From contig CAZWZF010000009.1 in the NCBI GenBank assembly GCA_964638715.1, positions 1-64,000 on the forward strand: a stretch of DNA of 64,000 bases. The letters are read 5' to 3'. Position 1 is the first letter of the stretch. Every line of letters begins with the position of its first letter. This DNA is from JBAXQQ01 sp037131695. Lineage in GTDB: Bacteria; Armatimonadota; Hebobacteria; CAIYQO01. Positions 33,062-41,617 of the stretch are shown here, piece by piece. The notes under the pieces were generated by a model. That model was not told the origin of the DNA and ran no database searches. It saw only the letters and a list, made by a program, of their open reading frames with translations. Made by a program: the position numbers and the translations under genes.

Positions 33062-33844
33062 ATGATGCGAGGGCTTTATTCAGCGGCAAGTGGTATGACC
33101 GCTCAACAGACAAACTTGGATATCATTGCCAACAACCTGGCAAACGTGAATACTACCGGCTTCAAAAGAAGCCGCGCAGACTTTCAAGACCTGCTGTACC
33201 AAACCTTGTCAGCCGCCGGCAGTACAACTGGCGTAGACAGCAAGGTACCGACTGGCATTCAAATTGGCCTCGGTGTCCGCACCGCATCAGTCCAGAAGAT
33301 ATTCAATCAAGGCGAATACAAGATTACCAATAATTCTCTTGATATAGCGATTGAAGGTGATGGCTTCTTCCAGCTTAATACTCCAAAAGGTGTTGCCTAT
33401 ACCCGCGATGGCGCTTTCAAACGCGACGACGCAGGCAATATGGTGAACTCAGATGGTTATGCGCTTACCAGCAGTGTCACAATCGACACCGATGCTGTCA
33501 GCGTTAATATCGGGCCTGATGGTTCTGTTAGCATGGTTAAGCCGGATTCTACTATCAAGGCTGCAGGTCAAATTAAACTGGTACGTTTCAGCAATCCTGC
33601 CGGTTTAATATCTATTGGTCACAACCTGTATATCAAGTCAGCCGCCAGCGGTGATGCTGTAGAAGGCGAAGCTGGAACAAATGGCCTTGGTTCAATTGCT
33701 CAAAACACCCTGGAAATGTCTAACGTTTCTGTCGTTGAGGAAATGGTATCAATGATTGTTGCACAGCGCGCTTATGAAACCAATTCAAAGGCTATTCAAG
33801 CTGCAGACGAAATGTTGTCAATGGCGAACCAGTTGCGCCGTTAA
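33062..33844 (+). CDS. flgG: Flagellar basal-body distal rod protein FlgG
   Basis: The 260-residue protein has the classic FlgG start MMRGLYSAASGMTAQQTNLD, the LANVNTTGFKRSRADFQDLLYQ segment, and the end NVSVVEEMVSMIVAQRAYETNSKAIQAADEML (quoted in parts). FlgG forms the distal rod that spans the periplasm to the outer membrane through the P and L rings. Its 260-residue length is standard. GGGGAGGA lies upstream of the double ATG (33062 or 33065). It is followed by flgA, flgH and flgI, the genes for the rings it passes through. Confidence 0.95.
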   Translation: MMRGLYSAASGMTAQQTNLDIIANNLANVNTTGFKRSRADFQDLLYQTLSAAGSTTGVDSKVPTGIQIGLGVRTASVQKIFNQGEYKITNNSLDIAIEGDGFFQLNTPKGVAYTRDGAFKRDDAGNMVNSDGYALTSSVTIDTDAVSVNIGPDGSVSMVKPDSTIKAAGQIKLVRFSNPAGLISIGHNLYIKSAASGDAVEGEAGTNGLGSIAQNTLEMSNVSVVEEMVSMIVAQRAYETNSKAIQAADEMLSMANQLRR

Positions 33845-33856
33845 TCGGATAATAAA

Positions 33857-34795
33857 ATGAAAACACTCCTCACTATAGCGATAAGCTGCATAATATTTGC
33901 GGCGAATGCGGCGACAATAACAGTCAGACCAACTGCTGAGGTCAACTCGCAGGTAATTCGGCTGGTTGACGTCGCGGAATATAGCTGTAGTGATGCTGAG
34001 AAGCTTTCATTTGATAAAGTTACTGTTGGCATGATAAATGAGCCAGGCGACCAGAAAATTATCACTTTAGGCAAGATAAAAATTGGACTGGCTCAATGTG
34101 GAATTGATTACAACAAACAGGTATACATCGGCGCAGACAAAGTAACAGTACTTCGCAAAACTGCTGATGTTGCCGTCACTGACAATCTGACGAAATCCGC
34201 GCAGGAATGGCTGCAAAATAAAATGAAAGATGCTGATGAAGATGTTGAACTGACATTAGCTTCATCACCTAATTTATCATATTCCCCTGCCGGTGAATGG
34301 ACTGTCACTTTCAACGATTCCGCCAGCAGCAATTCCAATCGAATAGTACAGGCAACAATAATTAAAGCGAGTACTGTAATATGGAAAGGAAACTATTCCT
34401 TCAGCATCCACCGTTTTGCCATGGTACTAACAGCTGATAAACAAATACCACGCGGTACAGAGATAAAATCATCAGATCTGGTGCTGACGAGGAAAGAAAT
34501 TACCAACATATCATCAACACCTGTAATTAATAAAGATATCATTGGAGTGCGCGCTTCAACTGCAATAAATGCCGGGGATATTATAACAAAGAGCAACACT
34601 GACAAAATGCCGGTTGTTCTACGAAACTCCAGGGTTTCTATCAAGGCATCTTGTGGTGTCATGGTAATATCAACTATTGCCGTCGCAATGGAAGATGGCG
34701 CAATGGATGAAATCATCCGAGTGGAAAACCCGGATACTCACCAGCAATATTATGCACAGGTAAAAGGTTCGGCAGTATTAGAGATAGTACGATGA
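33857..34795 (+). CDS. flgA: Flagella basal body P-ring formation protein FlgA
   Basis: The 312-residue protein has a signal peptide (MKTLLTIAISCIIFAANA) and a C-terminal SAF domain: ADKQIPRGTEIKSSDLVLTRKEI and the late VVLRNSRVSIKASCGVMVIS segment (about 190-275), ending in VKGSAVLEIVR. FlgA is the periplasmic chaperone for P-ring (FlgI) assembly. It is longer than many FlgA proteins (about 220 residues) owing to an N-terminal region of about 100 residues. The stop overlaps the first in-frame ATG of the flgH frame. Confidence 0.9.
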   Translation: MKTLLTIAISCIIFAANAATITVRPTAEVNSQVIRLVDVAEYSCSDAEKLSFDKVTVGMINEPGDQKIITLGKIKIGLAQCGIDYNKQVYIGADKVTVLRKTADVAVTDNLTKSAQEWLQNKMKDADEDVELTLASSPNLSYSPAGEWTVTFNDSASSNSNRIVQATIIKASTVIWKGNYSFSIHRFAMVLTADKQIPRGTEIKSSDLVLTRKEITNISSTPVINKDIIGVRASTAINAGDIITKSNTDKMPVVLRNSRVSIKASCGVMVISTIAVAMEDGAMDEIIRVENPDTHQQYYAQVKGSAVLEIVR

Positions 34796-34806
34796 AGGAG
34801 AACTTT

Positions 34807-35457
34807 ATGAAATTATTAACATTTTTATTATTGCTTTGTGCAACATCTGCATTCTGTGCTGATGTGCCTGCAGATAAAACTAATGCATCCGTTGCAACTG
34901 CCCCGGCGGTTAATGCCACGAAAACAGTGCCAAATGGCAGTTTATGGCAGGCTGCAGAAAATAAAACCGCGGAGCCGAATATATTCGTACAGCCACAGGT
35001 TAAACCTGGCGACTTGCTGACGGTAATCGTCATGGTTGAATCAACCGGCACCACCACATCAAATCACAGTGTTTCGAAAGCGGCTACTAATTCATTTACA
35101 CCCGGCGTTGGCGTTTTAAAAGGACTGACCGGGGTAGATTCAAAATCAGGTTATACCACCAATGGTGCTGGTTCATCAGTATCAGCCAGTAAATTGCTGG
35201 ATAGGCTTGCTGTTACAGTAAAAGAAGTATTGCCTACCGGAATTTTAAAAGTAGTGGGAACGCGAACGGTAACGATGGAGAAAGATACTATTACCATTGA
35301 TTTCTCCGGCGAAGTAAGACCGCAGGATATCGGCGCAGACAACACCATTACCAGCACATTAATAGCAAATCAAAACCTTAGCCTGAAAGGGAATGGCCCT
35401 ATTGCTAAAACAAAACGGCCGGGGTTATTAAGCACTCTCTTCTCATGGATATTTTAA
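34807..35457 (+). CDS. flgH: Flagellar basal body L-ring protein FlgH
   Basis: The 216-residue protein has FlgH marks: the NGSLWQAAENKTAEPN segment, KPGDLLTVIVMVE, a LLDRLAVTVKEVLPTGILKVVGTRTV strand set, and RPQDIGADNTITSTLIANQNLSLKGNGPI near the end (in parts). FlgH forms the outer-membrane ring. It is normally a lipoprotein, but this signal peptide ends SAFCADV: a cysteine is present without a standard lipobox, so ordinary signal-peptidase-I cleavage after AFCA is as likely. ATG 34807 has AAGGAGA upstream; the ATG at 34792 is unsupported. Confidence 0.92.
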   Translation: MKLLTFLLLLCATSAFCADVPADKTNASVATAPAVNATKTVPNGSLWQAAENKTAEPNIFVQPQVKPGDLLTVIVMVESTGTTTSNHSVSKAATNSFTPGVGVLKGLTGVDSKSGYTTNGAGSSVSASKLLDRLAVTVKEVLPTGILKVVGTRTVTMEKDTITIDFSGEVRPQDIGADNTITSTLIANQNLSLKGNGPIAKTKRPGLLSTLFSWIF

Positions 35458-35469
35458 GAGGACAATAAT

Positions 35470-36621
35470 ATGAAAAAACTCATTTTATCAGTTATAGTTA
35501 TTTGCGCATCAATACAATTACTGGCACAGGGCACCAAACCTGCTGCAACAGGAATCCAACCCGCAAAACCTGTCGATACGATTTCAGTACGCGTTAAAGA
35601 TATTGCCCGGGTAATGAGCGCACGCGACAACCAGTTGATGGGATACGGATTAGTAGTGGGATTAAATGGAACCGGCGACAATACCAAGTCGGAATTCACC
35701 ACCCTTGCCCTAAGCAATATGTTTAAGAAATTAGGTGTATCATTGCGTCCTGACCAGTTGAAGGTTAAAAACGTTGCCGCCGTCATGATTACAGCAAATA
35801 TCGGTCCTTTCATGCGCTCCGGCGACCGGTTGGATATAACGATCAGTTCATTGGGAGACGCTACCAGCCTGCAAGGCGGCGAGTTGCTGCAAACGCCGCT
35901 ATCTGGTGCGGATAACAAGGTTTATGCCGTTGCCCAGGGACCTATTTCATTAGGCGGTTTTTCTGCCAGTGGCGGCGGCGCATCAAAAACATCCGGTCAT
36001 CCTACCGTAGGCAGAATCCCCGGTGGCGCTATCGTTGAAATGGAGATTCCTACCGACCTTGCTCCAAATGGCACCCTTACCTTCACCTTAAATTCACCGG
36101 ATTTTTCCACATCTGCGCGCGTGGCGGAATCGTTGACAAAAATATTGAATGAAGATGGTGTCTCCGCGACTGCGCTTGATTCTGCCGCTGTCAGCATACA
36201 AATACCAGCAAAATATAAAGAAAAAACCGTTGAGTTAATCGCAAAATTAGGCGAAGCGGAATTGATGGTAGATTCTCCTGCGCGAATTATCATAAATGAG
36301 CGCACCGGCACCGTAGTAATAGGCGGTCGGGTGAATATCACCCCGGTAGCACTGGCGCAAGGAAATTTGACGGTAACTATAAACCCGGAAACAACAGTCA
36401 GCCAGCCAGAAGCACTCTCAAACGGCTCAACCGTAACATCTAATACCTCTGATGTAAAAATAGATGAACCAAAAGCAAGCCTGGCGCAACTGAAAGGCGG
36501 AACGGTAGACGAGTTAGTAAATGCCTTAAACTCCATGAAAGTAAACCCGCGCGATATAATAGCCATCCTCCAGGCACTTCGCGCAGCAGGAGCACTACAG
36601 GCGGAAATACGAATAATATAG
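35470..36621 (+). CDS. flgI: Flagellar basal body P-ring protein FlgI
   Basis: The 383-residue protein has a signal peptide ending near LLAQG and the full FlgI pattern: VKDIARVMSARDNQLMGYGLVVGLNGTGDN, MIVTA-like MITANIGPFMRSGDRLDITISSLGDATSLQGG, GAIVEMEIP, NERTGTVVIGGRVNITPVALAQGNLTV and a C-terminal VDELVNALNSMKVNPRDIIAILQALRAAGAL (quoted as short parts of the pattern). FlgI polymerises around the rod in the peptidoglycan layer. It is the last gene of the operon; no flgJ follows, and a strong terminator lies 25 bases downstream. Confidence 0.95.
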   Translation: MKKLILSVIVICASIQLLAQGTKPAATGIQPAKPVDTISVRVKDIARVMSARDNQLMGYGLVVGLNGTGDNTKSEFTTLALSNMFKKLGVSLRPDQLKVKNVAAVMITANIGPFMRSGDRLDITISSLGDATSLQGGELLQTPLSGADNKVYAVAQGPISLGGFSASGGGASKTSGHPTVGRIPGGAIVEMEIPTDLAPNGTLTFTLNSPDFSTSARVAESLTKILNEDGVSATALDSAAVSIQIPAKYKEKTVELIAKLGEAELMVDSPARIIINERTGTVVIGGRVNITPVALAQGNLTVTINPETTVSQPEALSNGSTVTSNTSDVKIDEPKASLAQLKGGTVDELVNALNSMKVNPRDIIAILQALRAAGALQAEIRII

Positions 36622-36645
36622 AATTGTGGCAATAAGTATAAATTA

Positions 36646-36682
36646 AAATCTCCCCCGGTTGGATAATCGGGGGAGATTTTTT
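36646..36682 (+). terminator. Intrinsic terminator of the flagellar operon
   Basis: AAATCTCCCCCG and CGGGGGAGATTT form a 12-bp stem with a ten-base loop, continuing into six T. It is one of the strongest terminators in the window. Confidence 0.9.
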
Positions 36683-36687
36683 GTCTT

Positions 36688-36785
36688 AACCACGATTTAT
36701 AGGATTATAGGATTAAATTTACCTCATACCAACAATTTTCCACTATAAAAAATCCTGTAATCCCAAAATCCCCATAATCGTGGTT
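36688..36785. repeat. Imperfect inverted repeat, AACCACGAT...AATCGTGGTT
   Basis: AACCACGATTTATAGGATTATAGGATT at the left pairs with AATCCTGTAATCCC...ATAATCGTGGTT at the right (in parts), about 30 bases apart. It contains AATCCTG/TAGGATTA units like those at 15180-15210, so it looks like a member of a dispersed intergenic repeat family. Confidence 0.7.
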
Positions 36786-36887
36786 CAGATAAAAGAATCA
36801 TCTATTTATATATTTAGGTACAGTCGCCTATATCTCTTAATTCTTTCTTAATTTTGCTTCACAAATCGAATATATTTACTCCACCAC

Positions 36888-39134
36888 CTACTCACTTTTA
36901 ACAGTCAGCACCCCACCCACTTTCATTTCTACCTCGTTTATTCCGGGTTGGCATGGCATGGTTGTGCCGCATAATGTCATGGTGGCATTGGTTTTGAATG
37001 GGTTCATGAATTTTATTTTTCCGCCGAATTTGCTCTTTATTACAATTTGCTGAACTTTATAATTTTCCACTTTACCGCTTACCAGAAAGCCACCGTCGGC
37101 CAGGATATTTTTAAATTCAGTGGTTTTCCATCTGGTGGGACAGACGAAGAAATATTGAACACCGCGGCGGGAATGGGTCATCATCTCCTGGATTGCCGCC
37201 ACAGCAGCCATGCCTGCCTCTATCTGCATTATCTCGCCGCCTTTTGGCTTGCCGATAGTATCTATTGACTGGCCAAAGAGGGTAAAGCCGGGAATATCGG
37301 CGTCATGCAGGGTGCCATGACCGACATTGGTGAATACCCGCATCCAGTTTTCCAGCAGCAATTCCGCCGGGTCCGGCAAGTTAAAGTGCAGGTACAGCAT
37401 AACCGCCCAGGGAACGCACCACCCCGACCACAAACCGGGACCGTGGAATATCCAGCTATTCATGGTGCGGGCGACTATTGCGCGCCATTCCGAGTCGCTG
37501 TCGATTTCCAGCACATCAAACGGGGTCACGCCTGCCATGTGACTATGGTGACGATGACTTTCTTCTAATGGAACGCCTTGCCACAACGCAATCTGTTCGT
37601 CACCCATCAGTTTTTCACGTCCGCTGGGCCATCCGGCATTGCTCCCGGTTTTATCATTACCTATCAAACATGCCCTTGGCAATTCTTCACTTATTTCACG
37701 CCAAACCTTCGCCTGTTCTACTCCCAACACTTCTGATGCGCTCATCAGGTCTTCACACAGGCGATGAATACACGCTAATTGGAAACTTGCATTTACACCC
37801 CAGGCATTCGGCTCGCAACCGCGATATTCCGGTGAAACAGAAACCGGCAACTGCCACTGGCCATCAACCTTTTCCAGCATCTCTTCATATACGCGCATTG
37901 CGCCTTTCATGAATGGGTATGCGGTATCTTTCAAAAAATCGACATCGTGAGTGCACAAATAATAACGATACATCATTTGCGCCACCCAGGCGGTGCAGCC
38001 ATGGTCGATAGCACCAGTCCAAAAGCCGCCCATAAATACAGCGTGGTCGTCTACCGCATGTGGCAGCATATAACCATCATTTATCCCCAGAAACTTCCTC
38101 GCGTTTTCACGCAGAGAATCTTTCCAGCTCATAATCATCTTAAATAACGGCAGTAAATGCTCAACTTTATTCCCCAGGTATGCCGGCCAGTAACACATTT
38201 GAACATTGATATTAAAATGGTAATCATTGCTCCAAGGCGGCATCTGGTATTCTTCAACCCATGGTCCTTGCAAAGTAGCAGGTACAGCAGTCGGATTTGT
38301 TAATATGCCAAACTTGTACATGCCATAGCTGTACAACATCTGCAACTTTTCATTCGGGACATCAATGATTGCGCATTTTCGCCAGTATTCGCTCCACCAG
38401 TTGCGGCTTAACATCTCCGAATCATCAAGATTAGCTTTATCAAGTAGACCAGCAGCAGCGGTATCAGCCTTTTTCTTATCATCGCCACGCGCCGTGACAA
38501 TAACAACTTCTTTCTTTTTCTTTGCATACCCAAGTGTGATAGCCGGATCAACAGGCAATACCATAGTAAATCCGCCGCCATTGTTATAATTAAATTCTGC
38601 CGGTTTTTCAAATCCAATCTTTTGCAGATAATCGCCAACATATTCCCACGAAGTAACTGTGCTTAATTCGGCGTCAACATCATCCGGCAGCCGCACATGA
38701 AAAGTATCTGTTTCCATATTCATAATGCAGCAAAGCATCTTCTTTTTACGATTTTGGGTAAAATGAATATTAACAGTGCCGTCGAGGAGATTCAAAAAAC
38801 CTTCTTCCAATTCCGCGCCGATACCCAAATTAATTTCCACCCGTCCAAGCGGAAGGATGGAAGGACGCTCTGGTTCGCCTTCTTTTGTATCAATTTTGAA
38901 TAATTGACGAATACCATCAATATCATTTGCTTCCAGTAATTTGCGCAGTGTTGAAAATTTCAGGTCTTCGCTCCATGGCATACCGCCGCGATGGTCCCAC
39001 AAATCAGCCCGTCCTACTGTAACGCGCACTATCGAACCTTCTCCCCATACCATAACACCCATGTTGCCATTTCCCAGTAATATACCGGTATGTGTTCGAG
39101 GCAGCGGGAATTCCCAGCGTACTTTGTTTAACAT
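36888..39134 (-). CDS. Glycoside hydrolase family 95-like protein
   Basis: The 748-residue protein has the GH95 architecture: an N-terminal beta region (PLPRTHTGILLGNGNMGVMVWG), then an alpha/alpha barrel and a short C-terminal beta domain. Key segments are NDYHFNINVQMCYWP, containing the Asn-x-Asn pair that activates water in GH95 enzymes, SPEYRG with the likely acid glutamate, and ESHRHHSHMAGVTPF. Family enzymes remove alpha-L-fucose or L-galactose. The sequence is clearly divergent and no signal peptide is present, so it would act in the cytoplasm on imported oligosaccharides. GGAG precedes the ATG. It is a single gene on the minus strand. Confidence 0.82.
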   Translation of the reverse strand: MLNKVRWEFPLPRTHTGILLGNGNMGVMVWGEGSIVRVTVGRADLWDHRGGMPWSEDLKFSTLRKLLEANDIDGIRQLFKIDTKEGEPERPSILPLGRVEINLGIGAELEEGFLNLLDGTVNIHFTQNRKKKMLCCIMNMETDTFHVRLPDDVDAELSTVTSWEYVGDYLQKIGFEKPAEFNYNNGGGFTMVLPVDPAITLGYAKKKKEVVIVTARGDDKKKADTAAAGLLDKANLDDSEMLSRNWWSEYWRKCAIIDVPNEKLQMLYSYGMYKFGILTNPTAVPATLQGPWVEEYQMPPWSNDYHFNINVQMCYWPAYLGNKVEHLLPLFKMIMSWKDSLRENARKFLGINDGYMLPHAVDDHAVFMGGFWTGAIDHGCTAWVAQMMYRYYLCTHDVDFLKDTAYPFMKGAMRVYEEMLEKVDGQWQLPVSVSPEYRGCEPNAWGVNASFQLACIHRLCEDLMSASEVLGVEQAKVWREISEELPRACLIGNDKTGSNAGWPSGREKLMGDEQIALWQGVPLEESHRHHSHMAGVTPFDVLEIDSDSEWRAIVARTMNSWIFHGPGLWSGWCVPWAVMLYLHFNLPDPAELLLENWMRVFTNVGHGTLHDADIPGFTLFGQSIDTIGKPKGGEIMQIEAGMAAVAAIQEMMTHSRRGVQYFFVCPTRWKTTEFKNILADGGFLVSGKVENYKVQQIVIKSKFGGKIKFMNPFKTNATMTLCGTTMPCQPGINEVEMKVGGVLTVKSE

Positions 39135-39231
39135 GATTATTCTCCAGAGAGTGATACCTATATTTTATACTTTAAAACAAAAAATCCTTTATATAATAAG
39201 AGAAACGATGAAGAAGGTTATTTAAATTTAT

Positions 39232-39287
39232 ATGAATAGGCAGGATGGGCAAGATATATTATTATCCTGTCTATTCTGCCTATCCAT
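39232..39287. repeat. Inverted repeat with GGCAGGAT units
   Basis: ATGAATAGGCAGGATGGG and ATCCTGTCTATTCTGCC face each other and end ATCCAT. It could act as a terminator hairpin for the cysteine desulfurase gene that ends at 39299, but no run of T follows. It resembles the other AATCCTG-type intergenic repeats. Confidence 0.55.
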
Positions 39288-39298
39288 GTAAATATATT

Positions 39299-40510
39299 TT
39301 ATCCATGGTCGCAATGGCAGTCATCTGAACAACAGTCTAAAATCGACACACCTTCACGGAATGGCGACATCTCTCTCAATAATTCTATTACCGGCGGCAG
39401 TTTTTCCAGTACATAATCAATATCTTCATCTGTTGTACTGCGGCCAAGCGACAATCGCAGCGAGCCATGTGCAAAAGCAACTGGAATACCCATGCTGGTT
39501 AAAACATGCGACGGGTCTAATGATCCACTGGTACACGCCGAACCACTTGATACAGCAATACCTACCGCATCTAACCTCAGCAGTTGCGCCTCACCCTCAA
39601 CATATTGAATAATCACACTCGCATTATTCGGCAATCTTTTCGTTCTATGCCCGGTGACAAAAGAATCTTTAATTCGTTCCAGAATTCCATCCAGCAATTT
39701 ATCGCGCAATTTAGTTTCGCGTTCTCCTTCAACTTCCATGTCGGCAATTGCCAATTCAACAGCTTTTGCCAAACCAACAATTCCCGGCACATTTTCTGTA
39801 CCGCTGCGCATGCCGCGTTCGTGACCGCCACCATAAATCAGCGGTTTAATTTTAATTCCTTTGCGAATATATATAGCCCCTACCCCTTTAGGTCCATATA
39901 ATTTATGCCCGGACAACGAGAGAAGATCAATATTCATCGCAACTACATCAATTGGGATATGTCCTGCTGTCTGCACTGCGTCAGTATGAAATAATATACC
40001 GGCTTCACGACATATTGCGCCGATTTCTGCTACCGGTTCAATAACACCAACTTCATTATTCGCGTGCATTATAGTTACTAACACGGTGTCTGGACGAATA
40101 GCTTTCTTTAAGTCATCCAACGAAATCAACCCGAACTTATCAACCGGTAAACGGGTTATTTCCCATCCCTGCTTTTCCAATACATCAACAGAATGAAGCA
40201 CCGCATGATGTTCAATAACTGATGTGATAATATGCTTGCCTTTTTCCTGCCGTGCATACGCAGCACCAAAAATTGCCAGGTTGTCAGACTCGGTTCCACC
40301 AGCAGTGAAATATACTTCGCGTGCGGTACAATTCAATAGTTTCGCAACAGTTTCGCGTGATGCTTCAACAGCACGGGAAGCCTGACGACCATATCTATGA
40401 ATACTTGATGGATTACCCCAAATCTCACGCATATATGGCAACATGGCATCTATAACTTCCGGCGCAACCGGAGTTGTAGCTGCATGGTCAAGATATACTA
40501 ATCTATCCAT
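39299..40510 (-). CDS. Cysteine desulfurase (NifS/IscS-like)
   Basis: The 403-residue class V aminotransferase starts with LVYLDHAATTPVAPEVIDAM. It has ETDNLAIFG-like ESDNLAIFG, the PLP lysine in LSGHKLYGPKGVGAIYIRKG (near 206) and the catalytic loop SSGSACTSGSLDPSHVLTSMG with the reactive cysteine. It releases sulfur from L-cysteine for Fe-S cluster or thiolated-RNA synthesis. The tail CCSDDCHCDHG adds five cysteines and two histidines, which is not part of the standard fold. ATG 40510 is correct by homology; the frame opens at 40549. No iscU is adjacent. It would supply Fe-S clusters to the U32 proteins among others. Confidence 0.93.
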   Translation of the reverse strand: MDRLVYLDHAATTPVAPEVIDAMLPYMREIWGNPSSIHRYGRQASRAVEASRETVAKLLNCTAREVYFTAGGTESDNLAIFGAAYARQEKGKHIITSVIEHHAVLHSVDVLEKQGWEITRLPVDKFGLISLDDLKKAIRPDTVLVTIMHANNEVGVIEPVAEIGAICREAGILFHTDAVQTAGHIPIDVVAMNIDLLSLSGHKLYGPKGVGAIYIRKGIKIKPLIYGGGHERGMRSGTENVPGIVGLAKAVELAIADMEVEGERETKLRDKLLDGILERIKDSFVTGHRTKRLPNNASVIIQYVEGEAQLLRLDAVGIAVSSGSACTSGSLDPSHVLTSMGIPVAFAHGSLRLSLGRSTTDEDIDYVLEKLPPVIELLREMSPFREGVSILDCCSDDCHCDHG

Positions 40511-40644
40511 AAAATTTACCCCCAAAAGAAAATTAGTTACCCAGTGCAAATATTACCCATCTTACAATAATTTAGTCAAGAATTTGAAGAAAATAATAAA
40601 AAATATTATAAATACCACTATTTTCATGTCAAAAGAATAAAGTA

Positions 40645-40682
40645 AACACCCGTCAACTCTAAAAGATAAGTCGACGGGTGTT
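40645..40682 (-). terminator. Hairpin downstream of the chemoreceptor remnant
   Basis: AACACCCGTC and GACGGGTGTT form a 10-bp stem with a loop of about 18 bases. On the minus strand it is followed by TACTTTATTCTTTTG, giving a moderate U-rich tail. Confidence 0.65.
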
Positions 40683-40706
40683 GTGCAGTTTCAGGTTATT
40701 TTCTTT

Positions 40707-40805
40707 CTATGCCACTTTAAAAGTATTCAACACTGACTTCACATTATCAGCCAGGTTGGTTACTTCTTTGCTGGCGGCGGTCATTTCTTCAACTAAAGCG
40801 TTCTG
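40707..40805 (-). pseudogene. C-terminal remnant of a methyl-accepting chemotaxis protein
   Basis: The minus strand encodes QNALVEEMTAASKEVTNLAD then NVKSVLNTFKVA and a stop, which is the C-terminal end of the signalling helix of a chemoreceptor (compare the usual NAALVEEM end). The codon before Gln is TAA, and no start codon lies upstream. About 33 codons survive; the rest has been lost up to the junction with the response-regulator gene that ends at 40825. Confidence 0.8.
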
Positions 40806-40824
40806 TTATTCGAATAAAGATCAT

Positions 40825-41475
40825 TTAGATAAGATTATTCTTATGTGCGAAGCGGGTTAGATCTGATAAGGAGTGGCAATTTAATTTTTCCATTAAATTG
40901 CGTCGATGAGTAAGGACAGTATTAACACTGATGGATAATTTCCCGGCTATAATATGATTATTGTCACCTTTTATCATATATTGGAAAATCTCACGTTCCC
41001 GCATGCTTAATACTGAGAGAGGATCATCTAATGATTCTGCGTTTTTATCATAATATGATTTTACTATTAAAGAAGATATTCTGGGAGTAAGATATACTTC
41101 ACCACGTTGAATAGTATGAATGGCATCGATTAATTCATTTAATTGCGAATCTTTTAAAATATAACCACGCGCACCTGCTTTTAACATTTTATATACAATA
41201 TATGGTTCTTCATGCATGGTGAAAGCGAGAATTTTATAATCAGGATTCTCTGCCAATAAAATTGAGGTTGCGGTAATGCCATCCATATCAGGCATAGATA
41301 TATCCATCAAAATAACATCTGGATTAGATGAATGTATTAATGCTATACCATCTTTTCCATTTCTTGCCTGACCTATAACTTTAATATCGTTTTCGCGTTC
41401 AATCATCTGCGACAAACTTTCTCGCAGTATATTATGGTCATCAATAATAACAATATTTATATTGCACATGTTCAT
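40825..41475 (-). CDS. NarL/FixJ-type response regulator
   Basis: The 216-residue protein has a receiver domain (INIVIIDDHNILRES, phosphoacceptor Asp in VILMDISMPDMDG near residue 57, Thr and Lys in AFTMHEE and YILKDSQ) and a LuxR-type helix-turn-helix (LSMREREIFQYMIKGDNNHIIAGKLSISVNTV, about 155-187, in parts). Phosphorylation by a sensor kinase should promote DNA binding; no kinase gene is adjacent, so it is an orphan here. The HTH has NNHIIAGKL where most have NKEIA, a modest change. Two start codons (41475 and 41469) are close together without a clear ribosome-binding site. It lies beside a chemoreceptor remnant. Confidence 0.92.
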   Translation of the reverse strand: MNMCNINIVIIDDHNILRESLSQMIERENDIKVIGQARNGKDGIALIHSSNPDVILMDISMPDMDGITATSILLAENPDYKILAFTMHEEPYIVYKMLKAGARGYILKDSQLNELIDAIHTIQRGEVYLTPRISSLIVKSYYDKNAESLDDPLSVLSMREREIFQYMIKGDNNHIIAGKLSISVNTVLTHRRNLMEKLNCHSLSDLTRFAHKNNLI

Positions 41476-41556
41476 ATAATACCCTAAAAATGAACCTTGT
41501 AAAATCGTTACACTATAATATCAAAAATCTTTGAAACTGATTACTATCAAACCATT

Positions 41557-41604
41557 TAACATGATGATGCCAGTAATTCATATTATACTGGCATCATCAT
41601 GTTA
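41557..41604. repeat. Perfect 19-bp inverted repeat
   Basis: TAACATGATGATGCCAGTA and its exact reverse complement flank a ten-base loop. It lies between the end of the IDH-family gene and the response regulator. T runs are on the wrong side for a normal terminator of the minus strand, so it could be an operator or RNA-stabilising hairpin. Confidence 0.85.
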
Positions 41605-41617
41605 AAAAAAATGTACT

